DNA from: Blastocatellia bacterium
GTDB taxonomy: Bacteria > Acidobacteriota > Blastocatellia > UBA7656
Direction: 5' to 3'
NCBI GenBank assembly: GCA_022615215.1
Contig: JAKEHD010000173.1
Span: forward strand, 1-12,091
DNA: 12,091 nucleotides
The notes beneath the pieces are model-generated. The model was not told where the DNA came from. It did not search any database and was given only the letters and a program-made list of their open reading frames with translations. Both the position numbers and the translations under genes were made by a program. Positions 1-11,900 of the stretch are shown in pieces (the stretch's first letter is position 1; every line of letters starts with the position of its first letter).

Positions 1-80
1 AGTAAGGAAGGAAAGCCCGCGCTCACGCTTGGGCTACTGAAGTAAGGAAGGAAAGCCCGCGCTCACGCTTGGGCTACTGA
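1..80. repeat. Tandem duplication of a 40-bp hairpin unit
   Basis: Positions 1-40 and 41-80 are identical base for base. Each unit has a purine-rich first part (AAGGAAGGA) and a second part that can fold as AGCCC-GCG-CTCA-CGC-TT-GGGCT, that is, a 5-bp stem, a 2-nt bulge and a 3-bp stem with a 4-nt loop (54-75 in the second unit). The last 29 bp of the unit occurs a third time, inverted, at 567-595. This resembles a REP-type dispersed palindrome. The array reaches the left edge, so its true length is unknown, and an assembly or contig-end artefact cannot be excluded. Confidence 0.9.
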
Positions 81-83
81 AAT
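44..83 (+). promoter_or_regulatory. Possible hairpin-bridged ribosome binding site of the Rrf2 gene
   Basis: The regulator start codon at 84 has no Shine-Dalgarno sequence at normal distance: the eight bases before it are ACTGAAAT. The nearest purine-rich match, AAGGAAGGA at 44-52, is about 31 nt away. The repeat hairpin at 54-75 sits between them. If it folds, it would leave only about 9 unpaired bases between the ribosome site and the ATG, which is a normal spacing. The bases and pairings are read directly. That the structure forms and controls translation is inference. Confidence 0.3.
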
Positions 84-557
84 ATGCTATTGGCAAAAGC
101 CACAGGTTACGGAATTCGCGCTCTCGCATACCTGGCGAGCCAGCCGAAAAATCGATTGTGCGGCCTCCAGGAGATCGCAAGCCACGAGCACATCCCGCCC
201 GACTTTTTGCGAAAGATTCTCGGCGAGCTTCGCCGCCATCGCTTGCTCCGCTCGGTCAAAGGAATACACGGCGGGTACGAGCTTGTTCGCGAGCCTCAAA
301 CCATAACGCTATGGGAAGTCTTCAACATACTGGAGCCGGACCCGCACCTTGAGACCTGCTTGCTCGGACATGACATCTGCACGACAGAGCGGGGCTGCGC
401 GCTCCGCGAGGACTGGGACAGGCTGCGCAGGGAAGTGACCGACTTCTTGAAGAATAAAACGATCGCTCAAATAGCAGCCAACTCAATCCCGGCCGAAACA
501 TCCGCGACCGTCACTCACGAAGAAACGGGCCATCGAGAGGGGGCCGAACAACTATGA
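84..557 (+). CDS. Rrf2-family transcriptional regulator (NsrR-like, Fe-S cluster type)
   Basis: This 157-residue protein has the Rrf2 winged helix-turn-helix layout. The N-terminus TGYGIRALAYLASQP (7-21) aligns with the NsrR consensus TDYGLRALIYMASLP, the recognition region is near 28-58, and the wing is GIHGGYEL (60-67). Three cysteines, C92-x6-C99-x5-C105, lie where NsrR and IscR bind their cluster, so an NO- or redox-sensing [Fe-S] repressor is likely. The Asp at position 8 that supplies the fourth ligand in characterised NsrR proteins is Gly here; H96, between the first two cysteines, could substitute. The start at 84 is fixed by an in-frame TGA at 78-80 just upstream. The stop overlaps the cytochrome start (ATGA, 554-557), implying co-translation with the operon. 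IscR-like or other Rrf2 functions remain possible. The family is certain, the signal sensed is not. Confidence 0.88.
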   Translation: MLLAKATGYGIRALAYLASQPKNRLCGLQEIASHEHIPPDFLRKILGELRRHRLLRSVKGIHGGYELVREPQTITLWEVFNILEPDPHLETCLLGHDICTTERGCALREDWDRLRREVTDFLKNKTIAQIAANSIPAETSATVTHEETGHREGAEQL

Positions 558-1437
558 TATCGAATTTCAGTAGCCCAAGCGTGAGCGCGGGCTTTTCAAT
601 CGCTTTAACCTGCCTCGGCGCGGCGATGCTCTTGCTCGCGGCGACGCTTCCCGCAAGCGCGCAATCGCAGGCTGCGGCCGACATGTTCGAGAAGCGATGT
701 TATAGCTGTCACAACATTGGCGGCGGCGATAAGAAAGGGCCTGACCTGAAGGGCGTGACCGGCAGACAACGGACGGCCTGGCTGCACGAGTTCATAAAAT
801 CGCCCGCCGCCCTGAATCGTAAGGGCGACCCTGCGGCTGCCGACCTCTTCAAGAAATTCGCTCCCGAAGTGATGTCCGACCAGGACATGACCGATGAAGA
901 GATAACGACGCTTTTGACTTTCATCGAAGACCTCTCGAAGAAGAACGAACAATTTATACCGGCGGGCGCGAAGTTGAGCCGCCCCATAGCAGCGGGCGAT
1001 TCGGAGGCGGGACTCAGGCTATTTACGGGCAAGACCGCGCTCAGCGGCGGAGGCGCTTCCTGCATGGCCTGTCACAACATCAGCGGGGCGGGACTGCTCG
1101 GCGGCGGAACGCTCGGGCCTGACCTTACGGCCGCGAACGTCAAGTATCGAGACCCGGAGTTGATCTCGATACTTCAGAACCCGAACTTCCCGACCATGAA
1201 CAGCGTCTTTGCGACCCACCCGCTCAATGATGAAGAGATAGTTCAACTCTTCGCATTGTTTCAAAACGCAAAGCTCGCAAACCCTGCGGTCCCCGCTCCG
1301 ACGGCAGGACCATCTATAGAGCCGAGGTTCCTTCTCATAGGGTTCGCCGCGACGGTTATGGCTATCGCCTGTTTGAACCTGTTGTGGAGAAAACGGCTCC
1401 GGGGCGTTCGCCTTCTGATAGTACGGAGGAGAAGACA

Positions 1438-1441
<4 letters not shown>
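554..1441 (+). CDS. Membrane-anchored diheme cytochrome c (NarC-like)
   Basis: This 295-residue protein has an N-terminal signal peptide (hydrophobic 15-33, likely cleavage after ASA at 34-36), two cytochrome c modules with CYSCH (49-53) and CMACH (170-174), and a C-terminal membrane helix (about 259-277) followed by an Arg-rich cytoplasmic tail. Likely axial methionines are M107 or M112 for the first heme and M215 for the second. The hemes should face the periplasm. Thermus thermophilus nar operons begin with narC, a membrane-bound diheme cytochrome c; the position and architecture match, though homology was not tested. It may accept electrons from, or pass them between, NarI, ACIII and periplasmic reductases. 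The signal peptide n-region carries no Lys or Arg, and residues 6-14 are encoded by an inverted copy of the upstream repeat. The gene overlaps the regulator by ATGA and narG by GTGA. Confidence 0.87.
567..595 (-). repeat. Inverted copy of the upstream repeat, inside the cytochrome signal-peptide region
   Basis: These 29 bases are the exact reverse complement of 52-80 (and of 12-40). They begin 10 bases after the regulator stop codon and lie within codons 5-14 of the cytochrome gene. The palindromic core (AGCCC/GGGCT) is kept. The regulator gene is therefore flanked on both sides, within 4 and 10 bases, by inverted copies of one sequence. Confidence 0.9.
1425..1437 (+). promoter_or_regulatory. 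Shine-Dalgarno site that sets the narG start
   Basis: GGAGGAG at 1425-1431 lies 6 nt before GTG at 1438. It is encoded within the final Arg codons of the cytochrome gene, so part of that protein's RRRR tail may exist to carry this site. This supports GTG 1438 over the longer in-frame GTG at 1384, which has no comparable site. Confidence 0.8.
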
Positions 1442-5097
<3,656 letters not shown>

Positions 5098-5100
5098 TTC

Positions 5101-5210
5101 ATCAGTGATCAGTGGTCAGAAGATCAACCACAGATTTCACAGATAACACAAGTTTCCGTGCTATCCGTGTTATCTGTGGTCAAGAAGCCACACGGACAAA
5201 GGACAAAATT
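5101..5210. repeat. narG-narH spacer with a CACAGAT-type inverted repeat
   Basis: The 113-bp gap holds several small repeats. The heptamer ATCAGTG occurs twice in tandem (5101-5114). CACAGATAACAC at 5138-5149 is a perfect 12-bp inverted match to GTGTTATCTGTG at 5167-5178, around a 17-nt loop. A second left half-site, ACCACAGAT (5127-5135), also pairs with 5172-5180. The heptamer GGACAAA is tandemly duplicated at 5194-5207, and its AAAGGA (5198-5203) gives narH its ribosome site 7 nt before ATG 5211. The inverted repeat looks like a dispersed intergenic element. No T-tract follows, so it is not a standard terminator. Confidence 0.8.
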
Positions 5211-6704
<1,494 letters not shown>

Positions 6705-6712
6705 AAGAAGCA

Positions 6713-6744
6713 GGGGAGCGGGGGAGCAGGGGAGCAGGGGAGCC
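6713..6744. repeat. G-rich array of four 8-bp units (GGGGAGCN)
   Basis: Just after the narH stop, four tandem 8-mers run 6713-6720 (GGGGAGCG), 6721-6728 and 6729-6736 (GGGGAGCA), and 6737-6744 (GGGGAGCC). The same unit recurs inside actB (10634-10689) and just after the actB stop (12048-12063). Its G runs could form G-rich secondary structure on the coding strand. Confidence 0.9.
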
Positions 6745-6776
6745 GCAGGGTTCGGTCATGATGAAGGCTTCGGTGA

Positions 6777-6833
6777 GAAGGATGAAAAAGAAGCGAGTAG
6801 CCTTCATCCTTCATCCTTCATCCCTCATCCTTC
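6777..6833. repeat. GGATGAA-type inverted repeat with TTCATCC tandem heptamers
   Basis: GAAGGATGAA at 6777-6786 is the perfect reverse complement of TTCATCCTTC at 6803-6812 and again at 6810-6819. The right arm is a heptamer array: TTCATCC at 6803-6809, 6810-6816 and 6817-6823, then CTCATCC at 6824-6830. A hairpin can form in more than one register. It is followed by CCAAACGCC rather than a T-tract. The rest of the 200-bp narH-narJ gap (6834-6904) shows only the narJ ribosome site, GGGGAGGA at 6889-6896. Related GGATGAA sequence appears after actB at 12074-12091. Confidence 0.8.
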
Positions 6834-6904
6834 CAAACGCCCCTCTACAGAAAGCATCACGCGAGTAAAAAATGCGAGGGGCATGTGAGGGGAGGACAAA
6901 AATT

Positions 6905-7519
6905 ATGAGCCATCTATACGAAGAGATTGCAGACTTGCTTGAGTACCCGGAAGAGGGGTGGGGCGAACGGTTGGCCGACTGCAAGCGGGCGCTCGCAGAA
7001 AGGTCCGCAGATGAGTTCGTCCGCTTTTGCAACGCGGTCGAAGGAACGCCGCTCGCATCGCTTCAGGAGCGGTACACTCAGACGTTCGACCTCAACCCTG
7101 TGTGCGCGCTCGAAATCGGGTATCACCTCTTCGGCGAAAACTACAAGCGGGGTCTCTTCCTGGCCAATCTGCATGAGACCGAATCTCCATTCGAACTCGG
7201 CCAACAGCATCAACTGCCCGATTACCTGCCCGTGTTGCTGCGATTGCTCGTCAGGCTCGCAGACGATGAATTACGCATCGCCCTGATAGGCGAATGCCTG
7301 GTGCCTGCCCTCGACAAAATGATCGAAGCTTTGAGCCAGGCCGAAAATCCTTATCGACATCTGTTGAAAGTCACACGCGACTATCTGTCGCTTGAGTTGC
7401 CGGAGGACTACCGTGCGGCCGTGGTTGCGGGCGCAGACAGTATACCGGAGTTTTATCAGATCGGGTCGAGGGCCGATGCGAGGGCGAGGGGCGAGCAGGT
7501 TAGGAGCGAACAGCTATGA
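6905..7519 (+). CDS. narJ: Nitrate reductase assembly chaperone NarJ
   Basis: This 204-residue protein belongs to the NarJ/TorD chaperone family, which binds apo-NarG in the cytoplasm, supports molybdenum-cofactor insertion and holds NarGH until it docks on NarI. The family core is clear: LQERYTQTFDLNP (53-65), then ALEIGYHLFGENYKRGLFL (68-86), then LPDYLPVLLRLL (104-115). It is somewhat shorter than E. coli NarJ (236 residues), mainly at the C-terminus. ATG 6905 is chosen because GGGGAGGA lies 8 nt upstream and MSHLYEEIADLLEYP fits the family N-terminus. A longer in-frame start near 6872 is less likely. The stop overlaps the narI start (ATGA, 7516-7519), indicating translational coupling. 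Place in the narGHJI order and motif content make the call firm. Confidence 0.95.
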   Translation: MSHLYEEIADLLEYPEEGWGERLADCKRALAERSADEFVRFCNAVEGTPLASLQERYTQTFDLNPVCALEIGYHLFGENYKRGLFLANLHETESPFELGQQHQLPDYLPVLLRLLVRLADDELRIALIGECLVPALDKMIEALSQAENPYRHLLKVTRDYLSLELPEDYRAAVVAGADSIPEFYQIGSRADARARGEQVRSEQL

Positions 7520-8289
7520 TAGACAATCTTGTATTCATCATTCTTCCTTATGCGGCGGCGACGCTATTCGTGGTCGTCACTATTCAAAGGTACGTCCGCA
7601 AAGGCTTCACCTATTCGAGCCTCTCATCTCAATTCCTTGAGACGAGAGAACTGTTTTACGGCTCGGTGCCCTGGCACATAGGGATACTCGGCGCGATGTT
7701 CGGGCACCTGATAGGGTTTCTGTTTCCTTCTCAGGTGTTGTGGTTCAACGGCGTGCCGGCGAGGCTCTACGTACTTGAGAGCACGGGATTGCTCTTCGGG
7801 CTTATGTGCCTTGTAGGCATAGTGAGCCTGATCGCTCGCCGTCTGACCTCGCCGCGAATCCGCGCCGTCACATCGAAAGTAGACGTGCTGGTACTCGTGC
7901 TGCTGTTCGTGCAGGTGGCGCTCGGCGTGTATGTCGCGCTCTTTTATCGCTGGGGGTCATCGTGGTATGCGGCCTCGGCTGTGCCTTATTTGCGTTCGCT
8001 GTTTGCTCTTGAGCCGGACCTGAAAATGATCGCGCCGCTGCCGCTCGCCGTGAAGCTGCACATAGTGAATGCATTCCTGCTCGCGGCGATCTTTCCGTTT
8101 TCGAGGCTGGTCCACATGCTCGTCGTGCCCATCCATTATCTGTGGCGGCCTTATCAACTTGTCGTGTGGAACTGGAACCGGCGACGGCTTAGAGGGCGCG
8201 CTCCCTGGCCGAAGACGGAGACTTCGGGGGCGGTTGCGCCCGCGGGCAGCGAACCTGCGCCTTCGGGCCGCACTATCGCGGCGAGATGA
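7516..8289 (+). CDS. narI: Respiratory nitrate reductase gamma subunit NarI (cytochrome b)
   Basis: This 257-residue membrane protein has five hydrophobic segments (about 5-23, 52-71, 87-107, 123-144 and 178-204). It anchors NarGH and oxidises quinol through two b hemes. The histidine pairs have the family spacing: H54 and H64 (E. coli H56 and H66), and H182 and H200 (E. coli H187 and H205). AGGAG at 7502-7506 sits 9 nt before ATG 7516. Beyond about residue 225, where E. coli NarI ends, there is an extra Pro/Ala-rich tail of about 30 residues, likely disordered and cytoplasmic. Having its own NarI means the enzyme can take electrons directly from quinol, without the neighbouring cytochromes. 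Confidence 0.96.
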   Translation: MIDNLVFIILPYAAATLFVVVTIQRYVRKGFTYSSLSSQFLETRELFYGSVPWHIGILGAMFGHLIGFLFPSQVLWFNGVPARLYVLESTGLLFGLMCLVGIVSLIARRLTSPRIRAVTSKVDVLVLVLLFVQVALGVYVALFYRWGSSWYAASAVPYLRSLFALEPDLKMIAPLPLAVKLHIVNAFLLAAIFPFSRLVHMLVVPIHYLWRPYQLVVWNWNRRRLRGRAPWPKTETSGAVAPAGSEPAPSGRTIAAR

Positions 8290-8302
8290 GTATAGGTGAG
8301 AG

Positions 8303-8890
8303 ATGACCATCAGGACGGCAAAGATAATCGCGCTGCTTGTGACGGTGTTCGGAGGGCTGGCCCTCTGGCAGGGGTCTACCTTCAGGTGGCCCGGAAATCA
8401 GCAGGGCTATGAGCCTGTTCAGCCGATAAACTTCTCGCACAAGTTGCACGCGGGCGATAATAAAATCTCCTGCCTCTATTGCCACTCGGCGGCCGAAAAA
8501 TCCAAAGTCGCGGGCGTGCCTGCGGCATCGGTCTGCATGAACTGTCACACGCGCATAAAACCCGATTCGCCTGAGATTCAAAAGATCGCTCAAGCGATAG
8601 CCGAAGACCGGCCCATCGAATGGGTCAAGGTACACGACCTGCCCGATCATGCGGTCTTCAATCACAGCCGTCACGTGACGGCCGGAATCAAATGCCAGCA
8701 ATGTCACGGGCCTGTCGAGACCATGGAGCGCGTGTCGCAGACGGAAACTCTTCAGATGGGCATGTGCGTTTCGTGCCATCGCACCCATAGAGAAGTGACG
8801 CTCGACGAAGCGGGCAAGCCAAGAGTATCGAAAGAGGTGTCCGAGGCGAGGCTTATGGCTTCGACCGATTGCTCGGTGTGCCATCACTGA
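8303..8890 (+). CDS. actA: Alternative complex III pentaheme cytochrome c subunit ActA
   Basis: This 195-residue protein has five CxxCH heme sites: C57-H61, C78-H82, C131-H135, C155-H159 and C190-H194. It also has an N-terminal hydrophobic anchor (about 8-22). Size, heme count and the conserved INFSHKLHAG (42-51) and GVPAASVCMNCH (71-82) segments match ActA of alternative complex III, the quinol-oxidising, cytochrome c-reducing complex unrelated to bc1. The hemes should lie in the periplasm and relay electrons from the quinol site. ATG 8303 follows the narI stop by 13 bp, with a short AGGTGA at 8294-8299. This suggests cotranscription with narGHJI. The immediately following ActB supports the identification over a generic NrfH or c7-type multiheme protein. 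Confidence 0.93.
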   Translation: MTIRTAKIIALLVTVFGGLALWQGSTFRWPGNQQGYEPVQPINFSHKLHAGDNKISCLYCHSAAEKSKVAGVPAASVCMNCHTRIKPDSPEIQKIAQAIAEDRPIEWVKVHDLPDHAVFNHSRHVTAGIKCQQCHGPVETMERVSQTETLQMGMCVSCHRTHREVTLDEAGKPRVSKEVSEARLMASTDCSVCHH

Positions 8891-8892
8891 AA

Positions 8893-8954
8893 AGTAGGGG
8901 CGCACCTGAGTGTGCGCCCCGGTCGCAGGGCAGACACGTAGGTCTGCCCCTACT
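8893..8954. repeat. Nested palindromic element between actA and actB
   Basis: This element has three perfect pairings. The outer ends AGTAGGGGC (8893-8901) and GCCCCTACT (8946-8954) are reverse complements. Inside are two separate hairpins: GGGGCGCAC (8897-8905) with GTGCGCCCC (8912-8920), loop 6 nt; and GGGCAGAC (8928-8935) with GTCTGCCC (8942-8949), loop 6 nt. It can therefore switch between one long and two short stems. It starts 3 nt after the actA stop and ends 10 nt before the actB ATG. It resembles a dispersed REP-type element and could affect the actA:actB expression ratio. It has no T-tract. Confidence 0.85.
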
Positions 8955-8964
8955 GAAGATAGTT

Positions 8965-11900
8965 ATGAGCGGAGAGAAACTCTGGAAAATAATGGGGCAG
9001 CAAAAGGAAGACTTTTTTCCTCAAGATTGCCAGCCGCAAGCCGGGCCGGATGGTTCAGATATGCCGCGCGCCGCGATAAAGATTTCTTTCTTGTCGCGGC
9101 GGACCTTTATCGAGATGATAGGCTTTTCGGTTGCGGCGGCGGCGTTGAGCGGTTGCCGTCCGCCCACGCAAAAGATAATCCCTTACGTCAATCAGCCGGT
9201 AGAACTCACGCCCGGAATTGCCAATTGGTACGCCTCGACCTGCGGAGGATGCAGCGCCGCTTGCGGCACTCTGATAAAGGTGCGCGACGGCAGGCCCATC
9301 AAGCTCGAAGGCAATCCCGACCACCCTCTGTCGAAAGGCGGGTTGTGCGCCGTCGCTCATGCGATGGTATTCGAGTTGTTCGACTCCGAACGGCTCAGGC
9401 AACCTCTGATCGCTTCCAACCCGGCTGACTGGCAACGGGCGGACGTTGAAATAATCGCCCGGCTCGCTTCGATAAAAGAGTCCGGCGGCAAGGTGCGAGT
9501 GCTGACGCCCGACCTCAACAGCCCGACTTCGAAGGACGTGATAGCCGCGTTTCTCAAACAGTTTTCCGACGGCAAACACGTGGTCTACAAGCCCATGTCG
9601 CTTGCGGCCATCGCGCGCGCGCACTCGATGTCTCATGGCGTGGCTGCAAATCCTCTGTACCATTTTGATAAAGCGAAGCTGATCGTGGGATTCGACGCGG
9701 ATTTCCTCGGGACATGGATTTCGCCGGCGCAATTCGCGCGCGATTACACGACGGCGCGTCGCGTCGAAGAGGGAAGGCGCGAGAATGAATACATTTTATT
9801 GACCGCACGCCACATACAGTTCGAATCGCGAATGTCTCTGACCGGCAGCAAAGCCGACACTCGCATTCGCGTATCGCCCGCCGAGCAGATTCAAGCGTTG
9901 CTTCTCCTTGCGAAACTCGTGGCCGAAAAGACTCGCGCTATCCCGGAGATTGAAACGGCTATCGCAGACCGTTCGCAAATCAACCAACGCGCCGCAGAGG
10001 CGATTGAGCGGGTCGCTCAACAGATCGTAGAACTTCAAGGCGAATCGCTCGTCGTTTGCGGCTCGAACGACTCGGATGCTCAGTACCTTGTGAATCTCAT
10101 CAATGCGGCAGCCGGTAGCTATGGCAAGACAATCGAGATTGGCCCTGCGATCTCGGAAGCTGAAAGCGGCGACCATCAGATGGCGGAGCTTGTGAAAGAG
10201 ATGAAGGCGGGCGAGGTGGCGGCGCTTGTAATGATAGGCGTGAACCCGGCTTACGATTATCACGCGGCCAGGGAGTTCGCGGGCGCGCTCGATAAAGTCC
10301 CGCTCAAGGTCTCGCTCAATTCGAGCCTTGATGAGACAGCGGCGCTCTCTGATTATGCCTGCCCTCAATCGCACTTTCTCGAATCATGGAACGATGCGAG
10401 GCGCGCGCCGGGAGTGTTGAGCCTTTCTCAACCTGCAATCGCTCCGATATTTCAGACGAGACCTTATCAAGAAAGCCTTCTGAGGTGGAGCGGAGACCAG
10501 AGAAGTTTTTACGAAGTCCTGAGAGAAAGCTGGCGAGAGAGATTCTTCTCCCGGCAGAAGGGGTATGCGACCTTCGACGAGTTCTGGGACCGGACGCTTC
10601 ACGACGGCGCATTCATCCTGGAAGGCGGGGGCAGGGGTGCGGAGGAGCAGAGGAGCAGGGGAGCAAGGGCGCAGGGGAGCAGGGGAGCCATGGAGGCAGT
10701 GAAGCCAGAACCTGAGCACCCCCGCACCCCCGCACCCCTGCACCCCCACAGTATCGGCGGTGCGGCCGAGCGGTTGAGGTCGAAAGCCATAGCGTTGGCA
10801 GGCGGCCTGAGCGTCGTGTTGTATGAGAAAGTCTCGCTGCGCGACGGCGCGCATGCGAATAATCCCTGGCTCCATGAACTCCCCGACCCGATTACGAAGA
10901 TTACATGGGACAACTACGCTCAGGTGTCGCCTTCTTATGCTGAGAAGATGGGGCTTGAAGAGGGACAGATCGTTCGCGTCTCAAGGGGCGAGACTTCGAT
11001 AGAGATTCCCGTCCACATACAACCGGGCCATCACGACGATTGTGTGTCGGTCGCGCTCGGATACGGCAGGACTAAAGCGGGCAAGGCGGGCAACGGCGTC
11101 GGCGTCAACGCTTACCCGTTCGTCGCTTTCGAGGACGAAACATTTCAGTACACCTCTCCGGGCATCACTCTTGAGAAGACATCGAGATGTATTGAGTTCG
11201 CAAAGACTCAGGTGCAGGACACGCTCGAAGGCAAGCCTATCATCAAGGAGATTTCGCTCGACAAGTACCTGGAAGGCCAGGCGCTCAAGGGGGGCGAGCA
11301 TGGACCTGAAGCGGAGAGCCTTTGGCCCGGTTATGAGTACAACGAACACAAGTGGGGCATGGTCGTCGACCTCGACGCCTGCACGGGTTGTTCGGCTTGC
11401 ATACTGAGTTGCCAGGCTGAAAACAACGTGCCCGTAGTCGGCAAAGACGAGGTGCGCCGCCGCCGCGAGATGCACTGGCTAAGAATTGATCGCTACTACG
11501 AAGGGCAGGATGAGACGGGCGAAGTCCACTATCAACCGATCATGTGCCAGCAGTGTGACAACGCTTCGTGCGAGAGCGTCTGCCCCGTGCTTGCGACCGT
11601 GCATAGCAGCGAGGGGTTGAACATGCAGGTCTACAACCGTTGCGTGGGCACGCGCTATTGCGAAAACAACTGCGCATACAAGGTGCGCCGCTTCAACTGG
11701 TTCGAGTACCCGCACGACGACGCCATTGCAAACCTCGCTCTCAACCCGGATGTGACCGTGCGCTCGCGCGGCGTTATGGAGAAATGCACGTTCTGTGTGC
11801 AGCGCATAGAAGAGGCGAAGATTCGCGCCCGCAACGAGGGCCGCGCCGTCAGGGACGGAGAGATTCAGACGGCTTGCCAGCAGAGTTGCCCTGCGCAGGC

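Noticed and set aside
1..80. A CRISPR array, suggested by the repeated 40-bp unit.
   Set aside because: The copies abut with no spacer, the third copy is inverted inside a gene, and no cas gene is nearby.
1384..1437. A longer narG start at GTG 1384.
   Set aside because: It would overlap the cytochrome by 58 bases and has no ribosome site, while GTG 1438 has GGAGGAG at ideal spacing and a family-like N-terminus.
5112..5210. An in-frame N-terminal extension of narH.
   Set aside because: The extension only translates the intergenic repeat. ATG 5211 has a ribosome site and gives cysteine numbering identical to E. coli NarH.
6777..6840. A rho-independent terminator between narH and narJ.
   Set aside because: The stem is AT/GC mixed with several registers, no T-tract follows, and termination here would cut the chaperone and gamma subunit off from narGH.
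6760..6868. A small ORF of 36 codons (MMKASVRRMKKK start) in the narH-narJ gap.
   Set aside because: It is made of the GGATGAA/TTCATCC repeat, has no ribosome site at proper spacing, and resembles no known protein.
8869..8964. An in-frame upstream extension of actB from TTG 8869.
   Set aside because: It covers the end of actA and the palindromic element. MSGEKLWK at 8965 fits the family start.
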